Shown: piece by piece, positions 8,024-15,391 of the stretch
How the letters are laid out: each line of letters begins with the position of its first letter
Numbering within the stretch: position 1 is the first letter of the stretch
Assembly: GCA_947380835.1 (NCBI GenBank)
Contig: CANCSL010000017.1
Coordinates: 1 to 24,657 of the forward strand
Source: Actinomycetota bacterium
GTDB lineage: Bacteria > Actinomycetota > Actinomycetes > Nanopelagicales > Nanopelagicaceae
Length of the DNA: 24,657 nucleotides
Reading direction: 5' to 3'
The notes under the pieces: model-generated
Seen by the model: only the letters and a program-made list of their open reading frames with translations
The model's database searches: none
What the model was told of the DNA's origin: nothing
Program-made: the position numbers and the translations under genes

Positions 8024-10480
8024 TTAAAGAACGATGTTGACGAGCTTTGGCGCCCTGACAATAACTTTCTTAATCTCTTGTCCAACGATCGCGGCAGCAA
8101 TTTCGGGATTGGCGTAAGCCAACTTCTCTAACTCGGCATCGGAGATCTGTGGTGAAACATCGATGCGATCCTTGATCTTGCCATTTATCTGCAAAATGGC
8201 GACTACGGCATCGGATTCCAACAACGCGGGATCAATAGCCGGGAAGCCAGCAAGTGCGACTCCGGGTTGGTGTCCTAACTTCGCCCACATTTCCTCGGCG
8301 GTGTACGGCGCAACCAAGGAAAGCGTTAGGGCAATAACTTCGGCCGCTTCGCGGACAGCGGGATCGCCTGCACCACAGCCTGAATCAATGGCTTTGCGAG
8401 TGACATTAACGAGCTCCATGATTCGCGCAACGGCAACATTGAATCGGAAAGATTCCACCGCAAAACTGATGTCGTGCAGTGCTTTATGCGTAGCCTTTCG
8501 AAGTGTGACATCACCTGTGGTGACATCTACTCCTGGTTGGCTAGAAACATCGCCAGAGATTCGCCAAGCGCGATTAATAAATTTAACAGAGCCGCTGGGA
8601 GAAACATCGGCCCAATCGACGTCATCTTCTGGTGGTCCAGCAAAAACCAGCGAGAGTCGAACTGCATCAACGCCATGAGTGTCTAATTGCTCGGACAAGG
8701 TGACGAGATTTCCGCGGGATTTGCTCATGGCCGAACCATCCATCAAAACCATGCCCTGATTGAGCAGACGAGTAAAGGGTTCGGTGAAGTTGACTAAACC
8801 TATGTCGTACAGAACTTTGGTAAAGAATCGGGAATACAACAAATGCAAGATTGCATGCGTGACTCCACCAACATATTGATCTACTGGCAACCATTCGTTG
8901 ACCAATTCGGGATCGAAGGCGCGTTCGGTATCAAAAGGATTGGTGTAGCGAAGGAAGTACCAAGACGAGTCGAAGAAGGTATCCATGGTGTCAGCATCGC
9001 GACGGGCAGACCCCGAGCAGGTAGGACAAGTGGTGTTAACCCAATTTTCAGCTGCCCCTAGCGGAGAAGAACCCTTGGGTTTCAGATCCAAACCGGCGGC
9101 ATCTGGAAGCTCGACCGGCAATTGCTCGACCGGAACTGGAACTTCACCACATGTTGGGCAATGAATAATAGGAATAGGCGTTCCCCAAAAGCGCTGGCGC
9201 GAGATCAGCCAATCGCGGAGGCGATAATTCTTGGCCGCTTTACCCAAGCCTTTTTCCGCTAGCTCTTCAGTAATTTTCGCAATCGCATCAGCCTTGCCGA
9301 GGCCATTGAGAGAACCTGAGTTGACGAGGACTCCGTCTCCGCCAGTAGCAATTCCAGTTTCGGAAGGATCATCTTCGCCGGTATCTACGACCACAACGAC
9401 TGGCAATTTCATGGCGCGGGCAAAATCAAGGTCGCGTTGATCGTGCGCTGGGACGGCCATAATCGCACCAGTTCCGTAGTCAGCAAGTACATAATCACTA
9501 GCCCAAATCGGAATCTGCGCACCGTTAACTGGGTTGATGGCATACCTCTGGAGGAATACGCCAGTCTTTGGGCGATCCGTCGCCAATCGATCAATATCGC
9601 TGGCGGCTTTTACGCTCTCGAGATACGCAATGAACTCGGGTTCGACGGCACCACCACTGGCAAGTTCGGCAGCAAGCGCGGAATCGGCAGCAACGACCAT
9701 AAAGGTCGCACCGTAAAGAGTGTCAGGACGAGTGGTGTACACAGTGATCGGAAGATCGCGACCTTCGATTTCAAAGGTGACTTCGGCGCCAACCGAGCGT
9801 CCGATCCAGTTTCGTTGCATAGACATAACTTTCTCGGGCCATTTACCCTCGAGTTGATCCATATCATCGAGTAAACGATCGGCATAGTCAGTGATCTTGA
9901 GATACCACTGATTCAATTTCTTCTTGGTGACCGGAGTGTCACAACGTTCGCATAGTCCGGCAACAACCTGCTCATTTGCCAAAACTGTCTGATCTTTGGG
10001 GCACCAATTAACAGCAGAATCTTTGCGATAAGCCAGACCCTTTTTATAAAGCTCTAGAAATAGCCACTGATTCCATTTGTAATATTCAGGGTCGCTAGTG
10101 TGCAGAACTCGGTCCCAATCGAAGGAACAGGCGTAACGGCGCATCGATGATTTATGAATTGCAATATTTTCATAGGTCCACTTTCGTGGATCGGTACCGC
10201 GCTTGATCGCGGCATTTTCGGCAGGTAGACCAAAAGAATCCCAGCCGATGGGGTGCATAACGTTAAATCCTTTTTGAACCCAATAGCGAGCGATGACATC
10301 GCCCAGCGCGTAGGCCTCGGCATGGCCCATGTGCAGATCACCTGATGGGTAAGGAAACATATCCAATACATACTTCTTAGGACGCAAGTCATCGGCGCGC
10401 CCAGATCGGAAGGGTGCTAGGTCATCCCAAATGGGCAACCATTTAGCCTGCACTCCGTGAATGTCATAAGCCTCATGCAT
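8024..10480 (-). CDS. leuS: Leucyl-tRNA synthetase
   Basis: Class Ia synthetase charging tRNA-Leu. Counted from ATG 10480 (818 aa), HMGH (50-53) is the HIGH motif and AMSKS (584-588) is the KMSKS motif. The CP1 editing domain has TTRPDT (249-254) and the GTGAIMAVPAHDQRD stretch (about 336-350). Four zinc-type Cys pairs or knuckles are seen (C160, C177/C180, C441/C444, C485/C488). An ATG at 10489 would add three residues, but its GGGAG ribosome-binding site would be only 1 nt away. For 10480 the same site is 10 nt away, so the shorter form is preferred. The gene overlaps the end of the SDR gene, and a hairpin covers the ribosome-binding site, pointing to coupled translation. Confidence 0.97.
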   Translation of the reverse strand: MHEAYDIHGVQAKWLPIWDDLAPFRSGRADDLRPKKYVLDMFPYPSGDLHMGHAEAYALGDVIARYWVQKGFNVMHPIGWDSFGLPAENAAIKRGTDPRKWTYENIAIHKSSMRRYACSFDWDRVLHTSDPEYYKWNQWLFLELYKKGLAYRKDSAVNWCPKDQTVLANEQVVAGLCERCDTPVTKKKLNQWYLKITDYADRLLDDMDQLEGKWPEKVMSMQRNWIGRSVGAEVTFEIEGRDLPITVYTTRPDTLYGATFMVVAADSALAAELASGGAVEPEFIAYLESVKAASDIDRLATDRPKTGVFLQRYAINPVNGAQIPIWASDYVLADYGTGAIMAVPAHDQRDLDFARAMKLPVVVVVDTGEDDPSETGIATGGDGVLVNSGSLNGLGKADAIAKITEELAEKGLGKAAKNYRLRDWLISRQRFWGTPIPIIHCPTCGEVPVPVEQLPVELPDAAGLDLKPKGSSPLGAAENWVNTTCPTCSGSARRDADTMDTFFDSSWYFLRYTNPFDTERAFDPELVNEWLPVDQYVGGVTHAILHLLYSRFFTKVLYDIGLVNFTEPFTRLLNQGMVLMDGSAMSKSRGNLVTLSEQLDTHGVDAVRLSLVFAGPPEDDVDWADVSPSGSVKFINRAWRISGDVSSQPGVDVTTGDVTLRKATHKALHDISFAVESFRFNVAVARIMELVNVTRKAIDSGCGAGDPAVREAAEVIALTLSLVAPYTAEEMWAKLGHQPGVALAGFPAIDPALLESDAVVAILQINGKIKDRIDVSPQISDAELEKLAYANPEIAAAIVGQEIKKVIVRAPKLVNIVL

Positions 10481-11408
10481 GGGGAGCATTCTCCCATCTC
10501 ACGCCAGTGAGTTCTTCACTTACCTGCCACAGATGAGCCGCCAATGTTTGGTCGTACGCAGCCGATTTAGCCCGAGTGAGTTTCGGATTTCCGCGCATTT
10601 CGCCCAGACCATCAGGTCCGACAAAGGAGGCACCAACTAATCCGGGGAAGGTGGCCGCGCATAACGCGGGCAGGGCGCCTTTTTCTGCCGATTGCGCAAA
10701 GACGGCATTGCCTGCAGCCATCAACCGCTGTTGAATGAAACTTCCGCGCATTTCTGGACCGACCATTTGCAGATGGGTCGATGAGTACCCCGGATGAGCT
10801 GCGATCGGGATAAAACTCCAGCCGTGCATTAAGCGCAATCTTTCTAGGTGCGAAACGAAGAGCAGGTTTGCTAATTTGCTGGCGCCGTAAGAACCCCATG
10901 GCGAATAGCTACCAACGCCCAAACACTTTTCACGAATATCTTGAAGTGAACCATCATCGAAATTTCCAAGACGATGAGCCATGCTGGACATAACAATTAA
11001 TCGATCGCCGATGTAGTGACGAATCAATCCCGCGAAAGCGAAATGACCTAAATGATTAGTACCCATTTGCAATTCAAAACCATCAACGGTGGCGGTCATC
11101 GGCGTAGCCATGACACCAGCATTTAAAATGACGACATCAAAATTGCTTTCAATTGAAGCGGCCGCACTACGAACAGAACTTAAATCTGCCAGATCCATAA
11201 CGATGGCAGAACTGCGACCAATCTTGGCCACGGTACGTTCGGCTTTTTCTAACGTTCGCGCAGTGATGGTGACATCTGCCCCATGTCTAGCCAATTCGAT
11301 CGCCGAAGCTAGACCAAGTCCGCTGGTACCACCAGTAATGAGGAATTTCTTGCCCGAGAGATCAGGGATATTGTCGGTGTTCCAGCCTGAGGGAATCGCA
11401 TGTTGCAC
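10473..11408 (-). CDS. Short-chain dehydrogenase/reductase (NAD(P)-dependent oxidoreductase)
   Basis: A 311-residue SDR-family oxidoreductase of unknown substrate. The nucleotide-binding motif TGGTSGLG is at 25-32 and NAGVM at 96-100. The catalytic Ser lies in MSSMAH (S141 or S142), followed by YxxxK as Y174-K178 (YGASK). Length and the NHLGHF and SSMAHR segments resemble the retinol-dehydrogenase/protochlorophyllide-reductase-like group. The start is GTG at 11408, with AAGGGA about 6 nt upstream. A longer frame opening at 11474 only translates through the tRNA-Ala gene and is not real. The gene begins 24 nt after the tRNA 3' end and overlaps leuS, so the tRNA, SDR and leuS may be one transcript. 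Confidence 0.9.
   Translation of the reverse strand: MQHAIPSGWNTDNIPDLSGKKFLITGGTSGLGLASAIELARHGADVTITARTLEKAERTVAKIGRSSAIVMDLADLSSVRSAAASIESNFDVVILNAGVMATPMTATVDGFELQMGTNHLGHFAFAGLIRHYIGDRLIVMSSMAHRLGNFDDGSLQDIREKCLGVGSYSPWGSYGASKLANLLFVSHLERLRLMHGWSFIPIAAHPGYSSTHLQMVGPEMRGSFIQQRLMAAGNAVFAQSAEKGALPALCAATFPGLVGASFVGPDGLGEMRGNPKLTRAKSAAYDQTLAAHLWQVSEELTGVRWENAPHA
10482..10495 (-). promoter_or_regulatory. Hairpin covering the leuS ribosome-binding site
   Basis: On the minus strand GGGAG (10495-10491), loop AATG and CTCCC (10486-10482) form a perfect 5-bp GC-rich stem, one base before ATG 10480. The 5' arm is also the only ribosome-binding site for leuS. The hairpin lies inside the last codons of the upstream SDR gene, so ribosomes finishing that gene would melt it. 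Confidence 0.45.
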
Positions 11409-11432
11409 GGTTTTTCCCTTCCGATCTATACG

Positions 11433-11505
11433 TGGAGCTGAGGGGATTTGAACCCCTGACCCCCTGCATGCCATGCAGGTGCGCTACCAGCTGCGCCACA
11501 GCCCC
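11433..11505 (-). tRNA. tRNA-Ala (anticodon GGC)
   Basis: A full 73-nt cloverleaf can be folded by eye. The acceptor stem GGGGCTG/CAGCTCC has one G-U pair, the D arm is GCGC/GCGC, and the anticodon stem CCTGC/GCAGG carries loop ATGGCAT, giving anticodon GGC. The T arm is AGGGG-TTCAAAT-CCCCT, and the discriminator base is A. The CCA end is not encoded (CGT follows the discriminator). The anticodon reads GCC and GCU alanine codons. The gene is followed closely by the SDR gene on the same strand. Confidence 0.95.
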
Positions 11506-11523
11506 GTTTTTGGTGAGGGTCAG

Positions 11524-11553
11524 ACCCTACCGAAAGAATTGGGTCATTACCAA
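11524..11553 (-). promoter_or_regulatory. Possible promoter of tRNA-Ala
   Basis: TTGGTA (11553-11548) and TAGGGT (11529-11524) are spaced by 18 nt, and the tRNA begins about 18 nt after the -10 box. The -10 overlaps a small palindrome, AGGGTCAGACCCT (11516-11528), which may instead be a 3' hairpin of the upstream phosphatase transcript. Confidence 0.35.
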
Positions 11554-11559
11554 AGCGAG

Positions 11560-12231
11560 TTACAACTTGGGTGAATCTGGGTTTCCCAGAGCCTCATTGC
11601 CCAAGAAAAGCTCGGGTGAAGAGCCCGCATTGTGCTCTGTCAGGATCCACTTGTGATTGCGATCCATTTCGACAATCGACCAGGACGCATTGGAAAGACC
11701 GCCCAGGACACCCCATTGCTCGACGGGTAAATCCAACATTTTCCCCAAGAGGCAGCGGGCGGTTCCACCGTGGGTGACCAGCACCAACAGCCCATCAATC
11801 CCGGCTAATTCATCGTTAACCAAACTCATGGCGCGTTCGGCAACTTCGGTCCGGCGTTCGCCAGTTTCGCCGGCAGGTTCATCGCTACCTGAAAGCCAGC
11901 CTAGAAAGCGGGAACTATCTGCAGCCCGATTCTCGGTACCAGTCTTTCCTTCCCAATTCCCACCGTGGGTTTCCCGAATCCGGGCGTCGATATTTACGGG
12001 CAGGCCCAACAAATCTGAGAGTGCTTTGGCCGTTTGTCGGGCTCGAATTAAATCGCTAGAAATGATTTTGGCAGGAGACATACCGACCAAAATTTTTGCT
12101 GAATGGGCAACTTGATAGAGCCCCACCTCATTAAGAGGAATATCTGAATGGCCTTGAAAGCGATTTTCGACGTTCCAATCGGTTTGGCCGTGGCGCCAAA
12201 TCAAAATTCTTGGTCGTAGATCTGAGCCCAT
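11560..12231 (-). CDS. Histidine phosphatase, probable glucosyl-3-phosphoglycerate phosphatase type
   Basis: A 223-residue member of the histidine phosphatase (phosphoglycerate mutase-like) superfamily. The RHG motif is at 13-15 with H14 as the phospho-acceptor, R63 is in SSDLIRARQTA, the acidic residue E87 is in RETHGGNWEG, and the second catalytic His, H154, is in VTHGG. In Mycobacterium tuberculosis the gene in this exact position after nadD and rsfS is gpgP, which removes phosphate from glucosyl-3-phosphoglycerate in methylglucose lipopolysaccharide synthesis. Length and synteny fit, but substrate cannot be read from sequence, and a generic or cobalamin-type phosphatase remains possible. 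The start is ATG at 12231, with GAGGAA 9 nt upstream inside the rsfS end. An in-frame TTG one codon earlier is less likely. Confidence 0.85.
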   Translation of the reverse strand: MGSDLRPRILIWRHGQTDWNVENRFQGHSDIPLNEVGLYQVAHSAKILVGMSPAKIISSDLIRARQTAKALSDLLGLPVNIDARIRETHGGNWEGKTGTENRAADSSRFLGWLSGSDEPAGETGERRTEVAERAMSLVNDELAGIDGLLVLVTHGGTARCLLGKMLDLPVEQWGVLGGLSNASWSIVEMDRNHKWILTEHNAGSSPELFLGNEALGNPDSPKL

Positions 12232-12237
12232 CAAAAA

Positions 12238-12600
12238 TTATTCCTCGACGGAGATGGTCAATGGAATGCGTGGGCAATCGTTCCAGAGACGATCGAGCAT
12301 GTAGTAGCCGCGAAGTTCTAACGTTTGAATATGTACGACTAGATCGGAGTAATCCAAGAGGACCCAAGCCCCCGTGCCCTCCTTGCGGATGGGTTTTTCA
12401 CCAACTTCAGCCAATTTCTTAAAAACTTCATCGGCTATTGCATCAACTTGTCGCTCATTTGCAGCGCTGGCGATCAGAAAAACTTCTGAAAGAACCATCT
12501 GCTCGGTCATATCAATAGCGACGATATCTGTGCCTAATTTGTCAGCCACTGCTTGCGCTGCAATCTGGGTGATCTTCTTAACTTGCTCACTTGCTGACAT
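12238..12600 (-). CDS. rsfS: Ribosomal silencing factor RsfS
   Basis: RsfS (DUF143/Iojap family) binds ribosomal protein uL14 and blocks joining of ribosomal subunits when nutrients are scarce. The 120-residue product has the family signature: GAWVLLDYSDLVVHIQT, then RGYYMLDRLWNDCPRIPL, and an upstream DIVAIDMTEQMVLSEVFLIASAANERQV segment. The frame is open seven codons further (ATG at 12621). The ATG at 12600 has a GAGGA site about 6 nt upstream and starts MSASEQVKKI, a normal family beginning, so it is preferred. It overlaps the end of nadD by 14 nt. The nadD-rsfS-phosphatase order is conserved in actinobacteria. Confidence 0.95.
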   Translation of the reverse strand: MSASEQVKKITQIAAQAVADKLGTDIVAIDMTEQMVLSEVFLIASAANERQVDAIADEVFKKLAEVGEKPIRKEGTGAWVLLDYSDLVVHIQTLELRGYYMLDRLWNDCPRIPLTISVEE

Positions 12601-13159
12601 AAAGTCCTCGTTCTCGTACATAGGTTAGTACTGATTGTGAAACGAGATGCGATGCACCCGCTCCGGTGGAAAGTAATTGTCGAACTTCTGTAGCCGAAAC
12701 ATCTAGGGCATCGATTTCAATTTCGGCAAATTCTGATGTGAGATCGCCTGGTCTGCGGACGACCAAAATTGAAACCATTTTGAGTAAGTCTTTGCTCTTG
12801 TGCCATTGCTGAATTGATGCGGCTGCATCGCTTCCTAAAATCAAAGTGAAGTGATCGTCGGGAAAGAACGCTTTCAACTGTGCGATCGTGTCAAAAGTGT
12901 AAGTAGGGCCTTCGCGTCGAACTTCGATATCAGTAAGAGCAACTTTACTTTGAAGCTGATCCGACAAGTCATCTAAAGCCAAGGCACACATTTCAACTCG
13001 GTCGGCACCATTAGCCACTGGAGCGCTTTCGCGTAACCAGGGTTTACCCGTTGGAATTACCAGAATCTGATCAAAACGATCGGCAACTGCTTCGATGATA
13101 TGAAGGTGTCCTAGGTGAATGGGGTCGAAAGTTCCGCCCAAGATCCCAACTTTGCGAAT
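12587..13159 (-). CDS. nadD: Nicotinate-nucleotide adenylyltransferase NadD, likely non-standard ATT start
   Basis: NadD joins ATP and nicotinate mononucleotide to give deamido-NAD in NAD biosynthesis. The nucleotidyltransferase signature GGTFDPIHLGHLH is intact, and the C-terminal ISATEVR-type motif is present as VSATEVRQLL. The start is odd. The first standard start codon in frame is TTG at 13141, giving MGGTFDP and deleting the first beta strand. Upstream the frame reads RKVGI directly before the TTG-encoded Leu, exactly what NadD proteins have there, and no ATG, GTG or TTG occurs before the in-frame TGA at 13195-13193. ATT at 13159, with AAGGAA 9 nt upstream, gives a normal N-terminus and 190 residues. 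ATC at 13144 is another option. Function is secure; the start is inferred. Confidence 0.93.
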   Translation of the reverse strand: MRKVGILGGTFDPIHLGHLHIIEAVADRFDQILVIPTGKPWLRESAPVANGADRVEMCALALDDLSDQLQSKVALTDIEVRREGPTYTFDTIAQLKAFFPDDHFTLILGSDAAASIQQWHKSKDLLKMVSILVVRRPGDLTSEFAEIEIDALDVSATEVRQLLSTGAGASHLVSQSVLTYVRERGLYVSK

Positions 13160-13168
13160 TCTTCGGTT

Positions 13169-13174
13169 TTCCTT
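13169..13174 (-). promoter_or_regulatory. Ribosome-binding site supporting the ATT start of nadD
   Basis: AAGGAA on the minus strand lies 9 nt before ATT 13159. The alternative TTG at 13141 has only GTTGGGATC before it, a poorer site. Confidence 0.5.
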
Positions 13175-13192
13175 GCTGCTATAGGAGATGGT

Positions 13193-13327
13193 TCAGTCCC
13201 GGTCTACGCGGAGAACCAAGAAGAGCAGCAATGACAAAACTGCAAAGGCGAAGATGCCAAAGAAGACAGGCGGGGCGGGCAGCTTGCGAGTGGCGCCCTC
13301 GGCCAAGACAACGAGTGATGAGTTCAT
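13193..13327 (-). CDS. Small single-pass membrane protein, 44 residues
   Basis: A short gene that begins MNSSLVVLAEGATRKLPAPP, followed by one clear membrane helix (about residues 21-40, VFFGIFAFAVLSLLLFLVLR) and a charged end VDRD. Unidentified small membrane proteins with a similar layout (short polar end, Lys-Leu-Pro, one helix) are, from memory, found next to nadD in other actinobacteria, which supports a real gene. Function is unknown. The ATG at 13327 has no Shine-Dalgarno (six C precede it), but a TAAACT box 7 nt upstream suggests a leaderless mRNA. Its TGA is in the same frame as nadD, 33 nt before the proposed ATT start. Confidence 0.75.
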   Translation of the reverse strand: MNSSLVVLAEGATRKLPAPPVFFGIFAFAVLSLLLFLVLRVDRD

Positions 13328-13334
13328 GGGGGGA

Positions 13335-13340
13335 AGTTTA
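13335..13340 (-). promoter_or_regulatory. Putative leaderless -10 box of the small membrane gene and nadD operon
   Basis: TAAACT lies 7 nt before ATG 13327, in the 31-nt gap after ligA. Identical TAAACT precedes fabD at nearly the same distance. No convincing -35 hexamer is seen. Confidence 0.5.
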
Positions 13341-13358
13341 ATGCCTAAAAAGAAAGAT

Positions 13359-15386
13359 CTACTCCCCCGCTAATAATCGTTTAAAGCCAGCCTCGTCCAG
13401 GATCGGCACACCTAGCTCCTCGGCCTTCGCTAACTTCGATCCGGGGGCATCCCCAACAACTACGTAATCGGTCTTTTTGGATACTGAGGAGGCAGCTTTC
13501 CCGCCATGAGCGGCAATTACTTCGGCTACACCGTCGCGCGTAAAGTCGGTCAACGAGCCTGTGACTACCAAGGTTTTGCCCGCCAGCGTTTGCGGCAAAA
13601 GGTTTTCGACTTGGACTTCCACAAGGCAGACCCCAGCTTCATGCCATTTTTTCAGGATCGCTTGATGCCAAGCGATGGAATACCACTCAACAATGGAGTG
13701 AGCGATGATTTCACCGACACCATCCACCGCAGCAAGTTCAGTTTCATTGGCAGCAAAGATGGCATGAGTGGATCCAAAACTTTTTGCTAAAGCTTGGGCG
13801 GCAGTAGGGCCAACGTGGCGGATAGAGAGAGCCACCAGGATTCGCCACAGAGGTCGAGTCTTCGCAACTTCCAAAGCTGCGATGAGTTTGGTGGCATTGG
13901 CAGCCAACGTCCCATCTTTCTTCGTGAAGAAGGCAGACTTCGCCAAATCTGAGATTTGGACATTAAAAAGATCTGATTCATCGATGATCAATCGATCGGA
14001 AAGGAGCGCCGAGGCAGCTTCGAATCCCAGGACATCAATGTCGAGTGCAGCCCGTGAACCAATGTAGTAAATCCGCTCTTTTAGTTGCGCCGGGCAGGAT
14101 TGCGCATTGGGACATCGAATATCAACGTCGCCTTCAGACATGGCGCGTAGCGTGGAACCGCACTCAGGACATGTGGTGGGCATAATGAATGCCTTTTCAG
14201 TTCCAGTCCGTCCCGAAACCACTGCGCCCAAAACTTCAGGAATAACATCTCCAGCCTTACGGATGACGACGAGATCGCCAATTAAAATTCCCTTTCGGAC
14301 AACTTCTTCACCGTTATGCAAAGTTGCGTTAGTAACAGTAGAACCGGCGACTTTGACTGGCTCCATAAAGGCAAAGGGAGTGACTCGACCCGTGCGCCCG
14401 ATACTTACTTTTATATCAAGTAATCGAGTGGTGACTTCTTCTGGTGGATACTTATACGCAATCGCCCACTTAGGGGCTCTTGAGGTAAAACCCAAGATCT
14501 CTTGCGCGGAAATTTCATTTACCTTGATAACGGTTCCGTCTATTTCATGTTCAACATCATGGCGGTGAAGTTGGTAATAAGTTATGAATTCCAAGACCTC
14601 AGCCCGGGTTGATACGACTCTGACTCGGTCGCTAGTCGGAAGTCCCCACTTTTTCAGTTGTTCATATGCAGCAGATTGGGAGGCGAAATGTATGCCGTTG
14701 GCTGCACCTATCCCATGAACCACCATGCTTAAAGGTCGAGAAGCACTCACTTTGGGATCTTTTTGACGCAACGAACCCGCCGCCGCGTTGCGTGGATTGG
14801 CGAAACGAACTTTGCCCTCTTCTTCCATCTGGTCATTAAAAAGATTAAAGGCTTCAATCGGAAAGAAAACCTCGCCGCGTACTTCGAGCTGGGCAGGGAT
14901 ATTTTTGCCCTTCAGCTCGTGAGGAATCACGCCAATGGTCTTCACATTTAACGTGACATCTTCGCCGGTGGTGCCATTGCCACGAGTTAGCGCTCGGACT
15001 AATTTTCCATTTTCATAAAGCAGATTAATCGCCAAGCCATCCACTTTTACTTCACAAAGCCAAGTATTTTTAACTTCCGCTTTTTCGATGCGATCGAACC
15101 AAATTTCGAGTTCGGATAGATCAAAAACATTGTCCAAGCTCATCATCTTGGCGATGTGATCATGCTGGGTGAATTCAGTAGAAAACCCACCACCTACTTG
15201 GTCAGAAGGGGAATCTTCAGCTTTGAAAAGAGGGTATTTTTCTTCAAGGGATTTGAGTTCGAGAATCAGTTGATCAAATTTAGCGTCGGAAATACTGGGA
15301 CGATCTAATACATAATATTTAAATTGATGTTCGCGAATTTCTTCGGCAAGAAGCACCATTCGATGGCGAATATCTTGGTCGGCCAT
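13359..15386 (-). CDS. ligA: NAD-dependent DNA ligase
   Basis: LigA seals nicks in replication and repair using NAD. The 675-residue protein is full length. In order: the Ia domain (start to about 70) with the family's YYVLDRPSISDAKFDQL; the adenylation domain with nucleophile K114 in KVDG; the OB fold (about 325-400); a zinc finger with C406, C409, C425 and C431; helix-hairpin-helix repeats; and a C-terminal BRCT domain (about 598-675; GKTLVVTGSLTDFTRDG). The ATG at 15386 is 5 nt after the mnmA stop, so it is co-transcribed with the desulfurase and mnmA. Its product use of NAD sits beside the NAD synthesis gene nadD, though this is probably chance. Confidence 0.98.
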   Translation of the reverse strand: MADQDIRHRMVLLAEEIREHQFKYYVLDRPSISDAKFDQLILELKSLEEKYPLFKAEDSPSDQVGGGFSTEFTQHDHIAKMMSLDNVFDLSELEIWFDRIEKAEVKNTWLCEVKVDGLAINLLYENGKLVRALTRGNGTTGEDVTLNVKTIGVIPHELKGKNIPAQLEVRGEVFFPIEAFNLFNDQMEEEGKVRFANPRNAAAGSLRQKDPKVSASRPLSMVVHGIGAANGIHFASQSAAYEQLKKWGLPTSDRVRVVSTRAEVLEFITYYQLHRHDVEHEIDGTVIKVNEISAQEILGFTSRAPKWAIAYKYPPEEVTTRLLDIKVSIGRTGRVTPFAFMEPVKVAGSTVTNATLHNGEEVVRKGILIGDLVVIRKAGDVIPEVLGAVVSGRTGTEKAFIMPTTCPECGSTLRAMSEGDVDIRCPNAQSCPAQLKERIYYIGSRAALDIDVLGFEAASALLSDRLIIDESDLFNVQISDLAKSAFFTKKDGTLAANATKLIAALEVAKTRPLWRILVALSIRHVGPTAAQALAKSFGSTHAIFAANETELAAVDGVGEIIAHSIVEWYSIAWHQAILKKWHEAGVCLVEVQVENLLPQTLAGKTLVVTGSLTDFTRDGVAEVIAAHGGKAASSVSKKTDYVVVGDAPGSKLAKAEELGVPILDEAGFKRLLAGE

Positions 15387-15391
15387 TGCCC

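Noticed and set aside
11409..11474. N-terminal extension of the SDR gene to 11474
   Set aside because: The added residues are translated from the 3' half of tRNA-Ala. GTG 11408 with a ribosome-binding site is the sensible start.
11516..11528. Palindrome AGGGTCAGACCCT before tRNA-Ala as a terminator
   Set aside because: Only a 5-6 bp stem with a very small loop and no T-run after it on either strand.
13188..13373. 61-residue plus-strand Lys-rich ORF in the ligA-nadD gap
   Set aside because: It lies opposite the small membrane gene, whose opposite-strand frame has a clear membrane helix and a promoter-like box. The Lys-rich frame runs into the end of ligA and has no support.
14107..14568. 153-residue plus-strand ORF opposite ligA
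   Set aside because: Antisense to the intact OB/zinc region of ligA, low complexity in Ser and Thr, no family resemblance.
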